Source: Dermatemys mawii (taxonomy: Eukaryota; Chordata; Testudines; Dermatemydidae). From it: 64,000 nt of DNA. The position numbers and the translations under genes were made by a program. The first letter of the stretch is position 1. Each line of letters starts with the position of its first letter. The notes below the pieces were generated by a model, which worked only from the letters and a program-made list of their open reading frames with translations, was not told the origin of the DNA and searched no databases. The stretch lies in the NCBI GenBank assembly GCA_007922305.1, contig ML677373.1:12388127-12452126 (forward strand). Reading direction: 5' to 3'. Positions 48,601 to 54,393 of the stretch are shown piece by piece.

Positions 48601-48937
48601 TGATTCCCCTACGCTGCAGGAACTGTTCAAGGGCTTTGCCCGACATCTCTCCCACTTACTGACTGAGGAGAAGAATCCCGTCCGCAAGGCTGGTGAGTCG
48701 CCACCGGGGGATGTGGCTGTGGGGTGATTTTATGTAGACAGCTGGGGATATACTGGTGCTAAATGGGTCAGTGACCTGCGGGTTGGGGGGGACCCTGCCA
48801 GGTTCTCCTCAAAGGGGATGTCCCCTCTCTTTGCAGTGAAAGAAGAAGCACAGAGACTCATCAAGGAGTTTTTCAAAACCCGAGTCAAGTGTGAAAATGA
48901 GACAGACTGGCAAGCGCTGCCCAGCTTGGAAAGATGA
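490..48937 (+). CDS. RECQL5: RECQL5, ATP-dependent DNA helicase Q5 (18 coding exons in window, 5' partial)
   Basis: RecQ-family 3'-5' DNA helicase that binds RNA polymerase II and disrupts RAD51 filaments in the nucleus. Join of 490-611, 2961-3479, 4929-5034, 5528-5639, 8834-8996, 10329-10411, 37388-37615, 39510-39609, 40528-40564, 41822-41880, 42023-42096, 43125-43218, 43768-43908, 45720-46396, 46701-46779, 47814-48062, 48620-48692, 48837-48937. All junctions are GT-AG and all phases agree, giving 1,004 full codons plus a split first codon. If the missing N-terminus has the human 43 residues, the protein is about 1,048 aa, against 991 in human. In order: helicase motifs I (TGAGKS), II (DEAH), III, IV, V and VI, a Cys zinc site, the KIX/IRI region, an FxxA RAD51 motif and the C-terminal SRI domain. 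The first exon and promoter lie outside the window. Residue numbers in the exon entries use this assumed numbering. Confidence 0.95.
612..2960. other. RECQL5 intron with CR1 fragment
   Basis: Non-coding apart from the CR1 remnant at about 1585-2440. The rest shows no recognisable feature. Confidence 0.7.
1585..2440 (+). mobile_element. CR1-type LINE fragment, sense
   Basis: Degenerate reverse-transcriptase C-terminal coding: [14 protein letters not shown], then [17 protein letters not shown] and [16 protein letters not shown], followed by loss of frame. Ends with a CR1-like 3' tail (ggatgatctaataattcc..., ccttctggcttttaaaatt). 5'-truncated, an old inactive copy. Confidence 0.8.
2961..3479 (+). 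CDS. RECQL5: RECQL5 exon 2 in window: DEAH box and motif III
   Basis: 519 nt, 173 codons (about residues 85-257), opening [10 protein letters not shown] in phase 0 after ttaatcacag and ending before gtaggt. Contains the Walker B/DEAH box in [19 protein letters not shown], whose second half is the aromatic-rich loop of RecQ enzymes that couples ATP hydrolysis to DNA binding, and motif III (ALTATAT). Nearly collinear with human RECQL5 as I remember it. Confidence 0.96.
4515..4690 (+). mobile_element. MIR-like SINE
   Basis: Contains the MIR core phrases gtgaccctgggcaagtcact, tgtgcctcagttttcc and aaaatggggataatagcac. In a RECQL5 intron. Confidence 0.8.
4929..5034 (+). CDS. RECQL5: RECQL5 exon 3 in window: motif IV
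   Basis: 106 nt beginning GTA TAC TCT after a pyrimidine-rich tract and tag; ends in phase 1 at gcag|gtactg. Encodes [20 protein letters not shown], where IVYCR is motif IV at the start of the second RecA-like lobe. It has one more residue at the 5' junction than the human protein as I recall it. Confidence 0.93.
5528..5639 (+). CDS. RECQL5: RECQL5 exon 4 in window: motif V
   Basis: 112 nt between ttcccag and gtatgt, phase 1 in and phase 2 out. Encodes [18 protein letters not shown], then motif [17 protein letters not shown]. In-frame continuation past the donor soon meets a stop, so splicing to 8834 is required. Confidence 0.95.
7080..7147 (+). mobile_element. CR1 3' tail remnant
   Basis: Ggggctggactagatgaatt, then agtcccttccagacttgca and tctatgattctgtg: the signature 3' end of a CR1 LINE, coding part absent. 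Confidence 0.75.
8340..8405 (+). mobile_element. CR1 3' tail remnant
   Basis: Ctatggcctgtgtttatagg..., then ccttctgccttagaatctat: diverged CR1 3' end. Confidence 0.6.
8834..8996 (+). CDS. RECQL5: RECQL5 exon 5 in window: motif VI
   Basis: 163 nt after catgcag; the first base completes an Arg codon, followed by [20 protein letters not shown]. Motif VI with the arginine finger is [12 protein letters not shown]. Ends SKLQ in phase 0 at ccag|gtagga. Confidence 0.95.
9536..9932 (+). mobile_element. non-autonomous hAT-type element, copy 1
   Basis: 397 bp, starting CAGTGGCTCTCAAC and ending TGAGAACAACTG (inverted termini of the CAGTGGTTCTCAAC class). Flanked by gtctagtt (9528-9535) and gtctagtc (9933-9940), a near-perfect 8-bp target duplication. 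About 400-bp relative at 41061-41460. Confidence 0.85.
10329..10411 (+). CDS. RECQL5: RECQL5 exon 6 in window: end of helicase core and short-isoform stop
   Basis: 83 nt after attcccag, encoding [20 protein letters not shown] and then VNFCEELG. Phase 2 out: the last Gly codon is split by the donor. If the intron is retained, that codon reads GGG and the next is TAA, taken from the donor gtaagt, so the protein would end exactly here. This is where I count the 410-residue short human RECQL5 isoform to end. Confidence 0.93.
10590..10680 (+). mobile_element. CR1 3' tail remnant
   Basis: Gaagacagggtactgggcta, then gacccagtgtggccattctt: the 3' end of the CR1 subfamily also represented by the coding fragment at 63110. 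Confidence 0.75.
10990..11070. repeat. old hairpin repeat remnant
   Basis: Ggatgctaagtgtccctaat...tggtgctcagcacctttcag: one of several diverged palindromic short elements in this intron whose two arms match in inverted orientation. Confidence 0.45.
13189..13377 (-). CDS. SMIM6: SMIM6 (endoregulin), single-pass membrane micropeptide
   Basis: 62-codon reading frame on one exon, the same length as human SMIM6, which is known as endoregulin and inhibits the SERCA calcium pump in the ER membrane. A polar N-terminus (about 1-26) precedes one membrane segment around residues 27-50, [20 protein letters not shown], and a short basic Cys-containing tail ([12 protein letters not shown]). The AGLVVI...LLLFAAIFG pattern resembles human GGLAVI...LILFAIVFG. 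The ATG has A at -3. A good 3' splice site, ttctaattccag, lies 15 nt upstream of the ATG, so a 5' non-coding exon should exist. Antisense in the large RECQL5 intron, as in human. The N-terminus is divergent, so identity rests on the membrane segment, length and position. Confidence 0.78.
   Translation of the reverse strand: MSSSTQAAFPVLEKWKSGILTDDWALAGLVVIGSFCTVFIALLLFAAIFGCCSAPKRKSRCM
13811..13895. repeat. palindromic hairpin element
   Basis: Left arm cagatcctcagcaggggtaaa mirrors right arm tttacaccagttgaggatgtg, with an imperfect palindrome between. Looks like an ancient foldback MITE. Confidence 0.65.
15401..15480. repeat. palindromic hairpin element
   Basis: Gggccaaattgattgg at the left pairs with tctgaatttggccaa at the right, and cagacctggtgt pairs with accaggtctg inside. 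Same class as the element at 13811. Confidence 0.65.
16840..16958. repeat. palindromic hairpin element
   Basis: Gtgcgagtaatcccactcac on the left pairs with gggactgctcacatgcttta on the right. Same class of old foldback repeats; no coding capacity. Confidence 0.55.
18164..18169 (-). terminator. candidate SMIM5 polyadenylation signal (AATAAA on minus strand)
   Basis: TTTATT on the + strand, about 1.17 kb downstream of the SMIM5 stop. Assigned by position only; no transcript evidence. Confidence 0.35.
19336..19457 (-). CDS. SMIM5: SMIM5 terminal coding exon (Cys-rich tail)
   Basis: 122 nt following ctctctccag; phase matches the donor at 21232. Encodes the second half of the membrane helix, two Cys clusters (CSCCC and CCC) and the conserved GRKIQIQPT tail; stop TGA at 19338-19336. 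A longer reading frame on the + strand covers the same bases but has no support. Confidence 0.93.
19336..21358 (-). CDS. SMIM5: SMIM5, small integral membrane protein 5 (two coding exons)
   Basis: Join of 21232-21358 and 19336-19457 on the minus strand, 82 aa (human 77). Exon 1 starts [20 protein letters not shown] and continues [20 protein letters not shown], matching the human amphipathic N-terminus and the start of the membrane segment. It ends ATC G|gtaagt. Exon 2, after ctctctccag, adds [20 protein letters not shown] and a basic tail, [12 protein letters not shown], then TGA. The human protein has the same layout (ACSCCC...CCC, RGRKVQVQPT). The Cys clusters just inside the membrane are plausible palmitoylation sites (inference). 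A 3' splice site at 21389-21390 shows that a 5' non-coding exon precedes. Function is not well defined. Nested antisense in the large RECQL5 intron. Confidence 0.94.
19458..21231. other. SMIM5 intron
   Basis: 1,774-nt intron with GT-AG ends on the minus strand, containing an antisense CR1 3' end at about 20116-20230. No other feature seen. Confidence 0.8.
20116..20230 (-). mobile_element. CR1 3' end, antisense
   Basis: Catagaatttaaggctaaaa, then tcatctagtctgaccct: reverse complement of a CR1 tail, inside the SMIM5 intron. Confidence 0.65.
21232..21388 (-). CDS. SMIM5: SMIM5 exon with start codon
   Basis: Acceptor ggcttttctccag precedes 21388. Then 30 nt of 5' UTR, ATG at 21358-21356 and 42 codons plus one base to the gtaagt donor. 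The upstream in-frame ATG near 21541 would need read-through of this acceptor, so I chose 21358, which aligns with the human start. Confidence 0.93.
22561..23116. repeat. long foldback DNA-transposon remnant
   Basis: About 555 bp with inverted ends: gcttgcctatgctgagaatg, then taatttggatt at the left; ccaaattaattccccatata, then gacagatc at the right. Internal parts also mirror each other. Non-coding. Confidence 0.6.
25512..26650 (-). mobile_element. CR1-type LINE, antisense, 5'-truncated
   Basis: About 1.1 kb ending at a CR1 3' terminus (ggattcatagactttaaggt read on +). The minus strand encodes the reverse-transcriptase C-terminal region over 150 codons: [20 protein letters not shown], then [20 protein letters not shown] and [20 protein letters not shown]. 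An in-frame stop (TAG, just upstream of 26505) and truncation make it inactive. Better preserved than the copy at 1585. Confidence 0.9.
26697..26900 (+). mobile_element. MIR-like SINE
   Basis: Gtactgggttctattcctac, then tgtgcctcaacttcctg and gtaaagtgagggtgatgata: diverged MIR consensus order. Confidence 0.7.
27185..27305 (+). mobile_element. MIR-like SINE fragment
   Basis: Gggttcctggattctatagc, then gtgggcaagtcagcctcttc and cacagtttcttcatct. Diverged. Confidence 0.5.
29010..29230 (-). mobile_element. MIR-like SINE, antisense
   Basis: Ttatcccattttacagacat, then gtggcagagctagcactgaa and cctgtgccctaaccacaag: reverse complement of the MIR order. Confidence 0.75.
29681..29760. repeat. old hairpin repeat remnant
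   Basis: Ctcagaaatgctgagtagtc ... agtgctcatcagctgaaagt, imperfect inverted arms like the other foldback repeats in this intron. Confidence 0.4.
33610..33800 (+). mobile_element. MIR-like SINE
   Basis: Cttgtggttaggatgggtgc, then tgtgtgaccttggccaagtc and tgcctcaatttaccctt: clear MIR-like order. Confidence 0.75.
34340..34440 (+). mobile_element. CR1 3'-region fragment
   Basis: Catggaactctctgctgcag and ggattttaaggacaggatca resemble the segment just after the CR1 coding end (compare about 63750-63830). Diverged. Confidence 0.5.
36355..36450 (+). repeat. interspersed repeat (tgtacagc-cctagcaca family)
   Basis: Ggggcagggagagtcctttt, then tttgtacagcacctagcaca and gagggtcctggtctgtgac. A second copy is at 48402-48490. 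Confidence 0.65.
36549..36632. repeat. A-rich microsatellite with TCT interruptions
   Basis: Irregular poly(A) and poly(T) runs broken by atct units, repeated about five times. Likely expanded from an old SINE or LINE tail. Confidence 0.85.
37040..37147. repeat. palindromic hairpin element
   Basis: Attcaaaagcacccagcatt, then ggcctgatt at the left pairs with ggaattaggccagtgctgag and cttctgaaaat at the right. Same class as the element at 13811. Confidence 0.6.
37388..37615 (+). CDS. RECQL5: RECQL5 exon 7 in window: zinc-binding segment
   Basis: 228 nt joined to 10411 across a 26,976-nt intron. Encodes [20 protein letters not shown] and then CDYCKNP: Cys residues at about 413, 429, 432, 433 and 436 form the RecQ zinc site. 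Human has Gly where one Cys of the adjacent pair lies. Then [18 protein letters not shown] and FSR. Ends AGCAG|gttcgg in phase 2. Confidence 0.94.
37616..39509. other. RECQL5 intron
   Basis: Holds the MIR-like SINE at its left end; otherwise no recognisable feature. Confidence 0.6.
37920..38110 (+). mobile_element. MIR-like SINE
   Basis: Cctagcactgactcactaac, then tccatttccccttacctgta and agtgcttagcacactt. In the RECQL5 intron after exon 7. Confidence 0.65.
39510..39609 (+). CDS. RECQL5: RECQL5 exon 8 in window
   Basis: 100 nt after ctcatccag. Encodes [20 protein letters not shown] and then [13 protein letters not shown], at the start of the RNA polymerase II-binding internal region. Ends in phase 0 before gtgagt. 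Confidence 0.94.
40030..40153. mobile_element. 124-bp hAT-type MITE, copy A
   Basis: Inverted ends TAGGGTGACCAGA and TCTGGTTACCCT, flanked by an exact 8-bp duplication gagccatc (40022-40029 and 40154-40161). The same 124-bp element is at 60134-60257. Confidence 0.85.
40528..40564 (+). CDS. RECQL5: RECQL5 exon 9 in window: 37-nt microexon
   Basis: Very short exon after tcctgcag, encoding [12 protein letters not shown], with the first base of an Asp codon before gtagat. Supported by both splice sites, by the phase match to flanking exons and by resemblance to the human GKDPKIEEFVPPD segment. Confidence 0.9.
41061..41460 (+). mobile_element. non-autonomous hAT-type element, copy 2
   Basis: 400 bp, from CAGTGGCTCTCAACC to GGTTGAGACCCACTG, same orientation as and high similarity to 9536-9932. 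Flanks ccctacag and ctctacat match at 6 of 8 bases. Lies in the intron before RECQL5 exon 10. Confidence 0.87.
41822..41880 (+). CDS. RECQL5: RECQL5 exon 10 in window
   Basis: 59 nt after ctggtag, completing the Asp codon, then [19 protein letters not shown] and a gtaagg donor in phase 0. Corresponds to the linker leading into the KIX domain. Confidence 0.92.
42023..42096 (+). CDS. RECQL5: RECQL5 exon 11 in window: start of KIX domain
   Basis: 74 nt after ggttttag. Encodes [20 protein letters not shown] and then PTG. AREHCL is the first helix of the RNA polymerase II-binding KIX domain. Ends in phase 2 at acctgg|gtatta. Confidence 0.92.
42190..42778 (-). mobile_element. hAT-type repeat with G-rich minisatellite
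   Basis: Ends ccaaaaagtttgcccacccc, then tg, whose complement is the CAGGGGTGGGCAAACTTTTT terminus of Charlie-like hAT elements. Strand is given from that terminus. From about 42370 to 42720 it holds irregular G-rich units built on ggggcagtcagggg and gttggataggg, with many runs of four or more G on the + strand. Left end uncertain. Confidence 0.65.
42370..42720 (+). repeat. G-rich imperfect tandem repeat
   Basis: Variable units of about 30-50 bp with repeated gggggcagtcagggg and ggatagggg. It lies in the RECQL5 intron between exons 11 and 12. The 208-codon Pro-rich frame on the other strand is a by-product of its composition. Confidence 0.75.
43125..43218 (+). CDS. RECQL5: RECQL5 exon 12 in window: KIX domain
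   Basis: 94 nt after gttttgcag. Encodes [20 protein letters not shown] and then [11 protein letters not shown]. The [19 protein letters not shown] helix matches the human KIX segment that contacts RNA polymerase II. Ends aag|gtaggg in phase 0. Confidence 0.94.
43768..43908 (+). CDS. RECQL5: RECQL5 exon 13 in window
   Basis: 141 nt (47 codons). Opens [15 protein letters not shown], the end of the KIX/IRI region, then a Gly/Ser-rich stretch, and ends PASQVYS before gtgagt. Conserved residues sit at both ends and the middle is divergent, as expected for a linker. Confidence 0.92.
43909..45719. other. RECQL5 intron before exon 14
   Basis: 1.8 kb with no recognised repeat or gene; open frames here lack splice and family support. 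Confidence 0.6.
45720..46396 (+). CDS. RECQL5: RECQL5 exon 14 in window: BRC-variant motif and disordered linker
   Basis: Largest exon (677 nt), from tctttgtag to accaag|gtgaga. Begins [10 protein letters not shown], then [13 protein letters not shown], whose FxxA core matches the BRC-like RAD51-binding motif of human RECQL5. The rest is acidic and rich in Ser, Glu and Lys, hence probably disordered, except [14 protein letters not shown] and SQNISKFF. The latter resembles a PCNA-binding PIP box with Ser in place of Gln. Confidence 0.94.
46701..46779 (+). CDS. RECQL5: RECQL5 exon 15 in window
   Basis: 79 nt after catcctcag. The first base completes a Ser codon, then [15 protein letters not shown] and [11 protein letters not shown], a basic nuclear-localisation-like patch. 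Ends in phase 0 before gtgaga. Weakly conserved; supported mainly by splice sites and phase. Confidence 0.85.
46780..47813. other. RECQL5 intron before exon 16
   Basis: Contains a diverged hairpin repeat around 47026-47100 (gaggtgctgagcacccgcag ... gatgctcagcccgtctggca). Nothing else recognised. Confidence 0.5.
47814..48062 (+). CDS. RECQL5: RECQL5 exon 16 in window: start of SRI domain
   Basis: 249 nt after ggtctag. The first half is a variable linker. The second half, [20 protein letters not shown] followed by KGGKFASK, is the first helix of the Set2-Rpb1-interacting domain that binds the phosphorylated RNA polymerase II tail. Ends aag|gtaggc in phase 0. Confidence 0.94.
48402..48490 (+). 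repeat. interspersed repeat (tgtacagc-cctagcaca family), second copy
   Basis: Cagggcaggaactgtctctc, then tgtacagcgcctagcacaag and agggccccgatctcgcttgt. Related to 36355-36450. In the intron just before RECQL5 exon 17. Confidence 0.7.
48620..48692 (+). CDS. RECQL5: RECQL5 exon 17 in window: SRI domain
   Basis: 73 nt after cgctgcag, encoding [20 protein letters not shown] and then VRKA. The [15 protein letters not shown] helix is identical to the human sequence I remember. Ends in phase 1 before gtgagt. Confidence 0.95.
48837..48937 (+). CDS. RECQL5: RECQL5 last coding exon: end of SRI domain, PIP box, stop
   Basis: After tctttgcag, completes Val, then [20 protein letters not shown] and [12 protein letters not shown], stop TGA at 48935-48937. 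QRLIKEFF is a canonical PCNA-interacting (PIP) motif, Qxx[ILM]xxFF, at the position of the human QNLIRHFF. The 3' UTR continues in the same exon. Confidence 0.94.
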
Positions 48938-50115
48938 TACCAGTTCTCCAGCTATTTCCATTCCCTGCTGCAGTCAGAGGAATTGAAGGCTCACGGAGAC
49001 ATGGGAGTTTTCCATTCATGTTGCTGCTTGTTCTCCACGGCATCTGTGCCATGGATGTGGCCTTGAGCACATCTCTAGGGAGGTGATCCCTGGGAATTTG
49101 TCTCTGGAGCTCCTCTGGTGCCTAAGGGAAGATGACATCCTTCAACAGCCCTTGCTAAGAGGTCTGGTTTCTGCCAATCCTGCATAGCTTTGTGGCCTCT
49201 CTCAGCCATGCTGGGAGGCATCCCGCTGCTGCTGCCGGCTGAGAAGGACTTAGAATTGCAGACTCTGATTCCAAGTTGGGTATGAATCCTGCTGCTCCCG
49301 CCAAATGTCTCTGGTCCTCCTCCCCACCCCCAACTCACCTCTCCTTTTTATTTAAATGTTACCAATAGGAGCCTTATGCTGAAAACACATTCAGATGCCC
49401 ACGCTTTGCTCAGGGTTTGTCTGGTGGGAGCTGACGGTTAAGTTCCAAGAGGGGACATTTCTTTTGAAAAGATGTTTAGGTTTAGACGCTGGGACATGCA
49501 GCGTCTCCTTTCCCAAAGCTGGGGACCCCCTGCAGGCTTGAAACCACCCTGATTTTTGGTTTTATTCTGGCTAGCTCTGTGTGCTCTTTAACTGGCGTGG
49601 GCATTAGTGCCTTAGCCTGGGCAGACTGGCAGCTCTCTCGCCACCCCCACCCCCCGCATTGATTGTGCATTATAAGGGGGCAGCACCAAAGTTGATGCCC
49701 GTCCCTACTGTTTGCTTATGGCCCCCTGAAGCCATATCCCCTCACTGTGCCTAAACCAGGACAGAGGCTGCTGCTGCTGGTACAGCCAATTACCCACTCG
49801 CTGCTGTGGCAGTAGTAGACCCAGTAGCTGTGGTGCATTCTGCTGCTATATTTATGCAAGGGAGTCAGTGAGTCGTAACATGACCCTCGTGTGCCCAGGA
49901 TTGTCTTTTACATTTAGTTTTCGTGGGGCTCTGCCTTTGCTCTATGCCTAGAGAAGATATTGGCCTTGCTGGCATTAGTGCTGCTGGATCAACTTGCAAC
50001 CTTAGAAGCCAGGAATGGAACAGGCTTCTGAATAGCTTGTACTCGGGGAAACTGGGCTTTTATATGTTACTGAAGGGTGCATGGTAAACTGACAATAAAC
50101 TGAACGTCACAGTTG
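48938..50115 (+). other. RECQL5: RECQL5 3' untranslated region
   Basis: Non-coding sequence after the RECQL5 stop, running to the AATAAA at 50094-50099. The end near 50115 is inferred from the usual 10-30-nt spacing between signal and cleavage. No large repeat was recognised in it. Confidence 0.75.
50094..50099 (+). terminator. RECQL5 polyadenylation signal AATAAA
   Basis: Canonical AATAAA about 1.16 kb after the RECQL5 stop, followed by a CA-containing cleavage region and a G/T-rich stretch. Confidence 0.75.
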
Positions 50116-53100
50116 TGATGGGCTCTCTCTGCCTCGTTCCTGCTGTTTCATTACATGTGATGCACTCTTCTGCTCCTGGTTACCTTACTGAGCACGCATG
50201 GAGCGTTACGCTGTGAACACAGGGGTAAAAGCAGTCTCCCTTGTCCTGGAACAACCACCTGCTGAACTGAATGGTAGGGGCTAGTGGCTGGGAATGGGCA
50301 ATAGTGTTTGGAACAAAAAATTCTTCTCTTCCCTTAGAAGTAGTTAGCGGCTTGCTGGAATCTCTTTGCAGACCTCTCTAAGAGCCAGCCCCCATTGGCA
50401 GCCAGCCTGAGTTTCCAGCACTTTAGCTCCGGTTCATTTATGAGGACTGGTGTAAAACAGACGAGTTAGCTGTGCACTGTCTACCCCAACATTTCTGCTT
50501 TAACCTGGGCCCTTGCTGCTTGAGCTGCAGCGGCAGCAGGTGGGACTTTGCTAAGTAGTGGCTTTCAACATGCCGATGTTCCAGAACTGCATGGTCACAT
50601 CCCAGGCATGGCAGCCTTTTGTCCTGCAGTACGGTAAGTACTTCAGATGCTCTTATTATTGTGCACTAGGATCTCTCAGAAGTGGCCATAAAATCATCTG
50701 GCCTCTGTTTTGCATTGCCATTAAAAGTCCCCTGGAACTCTTCCTGGGAGTGGAGGATTGCCTCCCTGTGCTTAGCCAAGACCTCCCAGCACGGGGGCTG
50801 TTCTGTTGTCTACCTACCTTTAGTCCTCAGAGGTCCTCTCTCCATAGCTTGTCAGTCCATGGGATCCTGGTGGTTCGCTTTTGTTAGTGTTCTGGACCGC
50901 CCAGGAGGGCTGACAGGGGTAGGAGAATCTGCCTCCTTCCATGCTGACTAGCGGCTTCAGCTGGGAAACGCACAGGGCACCCCCTTGGGTGGGTGAAGGA
51001 GACTGATAGATTAATAAACAAGAGATCTGGCAGAGGGTGTAAGACCCAGAGGCTTATCTTTCCTCTGCTGTCAGTTGTAGTGTTTCTCTTCCTGACTGGT
51101 GCTGCACCAGCCCCTTCCAAGGCCTTGGGAGAAGGGAGGGTGGGGCCAGTTTCAGTTAAGCTGACTCTGGCCTGTGGGGTGATGGAGAATACGCAGGCAA
51201 CAAATCTAAAGCAGCAGGGGCCATTTCAAAGGTGAAGGTTGAATTGCCTCATAGGATGAGGATGGCTTTGGTTTTGTTTCTGCTAGTGGTTAATGCTCTA
51301 CTTTATACTAGGCTCTATGTTCTACTTTGCTTAGGGAGAGGACCAGCCAACAGAATTCCTGGCTGCTCGGGGCAGCTCACTTACACAGTGAATCAGTGAG
51401 CCATCGAAGCTCTCTGACAAAGCAGCTGACCCTCTTAGCACCTGGGCTGCTGGATGACACTGCACTCTAGCACTCCCCAGATGAGGATCTCTTTCCTAAC
51501 CCACCCTGCCAGAGGTTGTCATGCCCCTGGCAAACGCAGCCGTGGGACAGCTGAAGCATGGGCAGCCAGCATGCAAGATTCGTTCATGGCTCAAACTGGG
51601 AGACATCAGTACCAGTGAAGAAGGCCTTTTAGCCTCCGTGCCCATGTAGTCATTGGCATTAGCTACAGTATGGACATTTGGATACCAGGAACTTCTCCAT
51701 CACATTATCCCCAATGAATTCCTAGTGGCTAGCCAATGTTCATGCGCTGGGCATTGGGGCTGGCTTTCAACAGCTGGCTCAAAGGGCCATGTTCATTCCT
51801 AAACTGCTCATGCTTTTTAAACCCCCCAAAATGTGCCCCTGAGTGCCACTAACAGAACAGCCTCTTTGCCTAGTGCACATGGAAGCCCACAGTTTTATTT
51901 CCATAGCTCCAAAAACTGGAAGGAACTGAGACTTTAATAATTTATTGGTAATTAAATATTTCATTGATTTTTTTTTTTCACAGAAGTGTAAAGACCTCTC
52001 CCCCAGCTGGAGATCTATAGTAATAAAATAAATTAAGGATTTATTTTTACATTCTGACTTTTTCCCCTTTTGTTAGGGAGGGCAATTTGTAGCTTGGTTC
52101 GCTGGGCAAGTCGTCGTCATTTAAATATACAGCTGTAAGGTCAGACTGAGTTCTTTAGATTAGAAAGAAAAAGAAACATGCACTGTGCAAACTGTCAGTA
52201 AGAAATGGAGTAGCCATCAACATTCTTACCACTGCAGCTCAAACTCTGCCTTGGCTCACATGGTAATTGCGTATTAACACTCACTGACCTGTTCTGAGAT
52301 ACCGGTGGCAGCTCTTTGCCATTAAGATAAAAGGCCACACCAGCAGATGGAGTCATATCACAGCCCTTTCTTTTTCTTGGTGATGCAAAATCTCTGGCAA
52401 GTACCAGACTCCCCTGCTGCTGCCCTGTGTGAGTTCATTGTTAGTTCAAAAAAGGACTGCAGTGCCTTGAAGTCCCTGGGCTGCCCCTCCCCACATGCTT
52501 GAACCATTGGTGAAAGACCAGGGACTTGTTCCATTGCATGCTCTGCTCTGGCTAGGGAGACCGTGCAGCTCCAAAGGACTCTGAAGGGAAGTGACGTGCA
52601 AACCAAGCTTGGGGTGGAAAGGGATGAGGAGCCGCACTACAGCAGTGGACCAGGTTCTAGCATGTGGTGGTGCAGAAGTAACATGAGCAAACACCTTGAA
52701 TGAAGGCCTTGGAAAGCAGGAGCGGGGAGTGTGCTGTAGAACAAGGTGGCTGGAGAGCAGGATGGTGAATGGGGCTAGCCCTGCCACAGGCTAGTGTGAG
52801 GAGTGCTTGATGACTTGTCCACGATGAGGATAAGCCCTGTTCTGCTTGGCCGTCTTCCAGCTGGGTCTCTAGGGCTGAGATTCTCTGTCCTCTATGATGA
52901 CTGTGATAGTATGGTACAGTTCCTTGGCCTGTCAAGATTACAGCCCAGTAGTAGTAATTCCCTCTTTATTCTGAACACCATAGCCCTGCCCTGTCCCCTT
53001 CACTTCCTCACCTCTGCTAAGGTGGAAATTTGACACCAACAGAGGCGACATCCAGCAGGGCTAGGCTTAAACCCCAGGCTCTCTTGACAAAGCAGCTGCA

Positions 53101-53941
53101 GGGTTTGTTTGGTGTTTTTTAGGGAGGGAGGGGAGGGGCATTTTAACCCTTTCTAGAGGCCCCCTGAAATGCCACTTCCCTTGGGTAAAATCATATCACC
53201 ACCTGTGATCTTTCTTTAAAAGATCTTGCCCAACACTTCGGAACCAACATGTAGCTCAGGTACCAAGAGAAATGCTTTGAACCCTGGGTGCTGGCTATAA
53301 ATCTTAGGGGATTTGTTTATTCCACTGTAACTGAGGGGTGGGGGAATGGCTGTTCTGTGCTGCTGCAAGAACAGGGGCATTTACTGAATCACTACAAGGC
53401 TGGTAGCTGAATGAGGAGTTGTAATTCTAGCCTTCTAAAGAGAATCTTCAGGCTTGTCTGCGGGGGAGCCCTGAGTAGCTGGGGTATTCCACCGACTCTG
53501 CCCGATCTCCCTGTGTGGCTACACTTCAGTGTGTTGAGCTTGTACTGAGGAGTCTCCACACAGGGAGACGGTGCAGAGTTGCTAGTGCCCTCGCTTGCCC
53601 TGCGCTGAGGCTAGATCTGTGCCAGAGCAGTAGGGTGTAAATGCCAGCTCAGGCAGACAAACCCGCGCTAGCTCTGAGCACATTAGGTGCTAAAGTAGAA
53701 GGGTAGCTGCAGTGACTCCACAGGCTACCTGCCCTGAGTTTACTCCTGCCTGAAATCCTAGGGATGGACTCAGGGCAGTTAGCTCCTGGCACCGCCTCAG
53801 CCGCACATCTGTAGCACGTTAGTGTGGGACCAGGTTCCTGAGCTGGAAATACCTTCCAGCTCTGGCGTAGGCATACCTGACCATCCCTGCGTGGAAGAGC
53901 CTGCTGCTGGAATTATAACCCTTCCACTAAACTAACTTCTT
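50116..53941. other. intergenic region between convergent RECQL5 and MYO15B
   Basis: No supported gene. Contains the foldback element at 53449-53880 next to the MYO15B poly(A) signal. Open frames in both strands are short and unsupported. Confidence 0.65.
53449..53880. repeat. foldback repeat (gcttgtct- class)
   Basis: Left end aggcttgtctgcgggggagc and right end tctggcgtaggcatacctga are inverted relatives. Internally gatctccctgtgtgg pairs with ccacacagggaga. Non-coding. Confidence 0.55.
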
Positions 53942-53947
53942 TTTATT
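53942..53947 (-). terminator. candidate MYO15B polyadenylation signal (AATAAA on minus strand)
   Basis: TTTATT on the + strand about 390 nt past the MYO15B stop, with no competing signal noticed in between. It converges on the RECQL5 signal at 50094, leaving about 3.8 kb between the two 3' ends. Confidence 0.5.
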
Positions 53948-54333
53948 TAATACACTCCGTTAAGCAGAGCGCCAGCTCCAGGCCTGAGCCTGTTCCTCAC
54001 GCAAGGAAAAGTCGTCACTAATTTCAAGGCACTTTTCCTGTTCAAGGTTTTAGCAGCTGCTGTTTCCTCCCCCAACCAGGGCCCAGTGTCTCACGCTGCA
54101 CCTACTACAGGAGCCTGAATGCTGGTCTTGCCCAGCAAAAAGCCTGCGAGCTCTCCTCTCCCATGTGAGAGCCCTGCAGGGAGTACTAGGGACGGTGATA
54201 CGGGGTTCTGGAAACCTCGGAGGATCACACCCCGGGTAAAGGATGAGGAAAGACAGTTTCAGTGGAACAGGCCAGTTTGGATGGAACGTGACCGGGAATG
54301 GGCCATGGAGGGGCTCTAGCCTGCTAGCCTCTA

Positions 54334-54393
54334 CTACACTGCGATGCCCATGGGTGAGTACAGTTCCAGCACAATGCCAGCCATGCTGTTTGG
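54334..54393 (-). CDS. MYO15B: MYO15B last coding exon
   Basis: After the pyrimidine-rich acceptor ctccctcttgag, phase 0, encoding PNSMAGIVLELYSPMGIAV then TAG at 54336-54334. The phase, acceptor and early stop fit the final helix of the FERM domain, but the residues are too few for independent recognition. Confidence 0.65.
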   Translation of the reverse strand, partial: PNSMAGIVLELYSPMGIAV

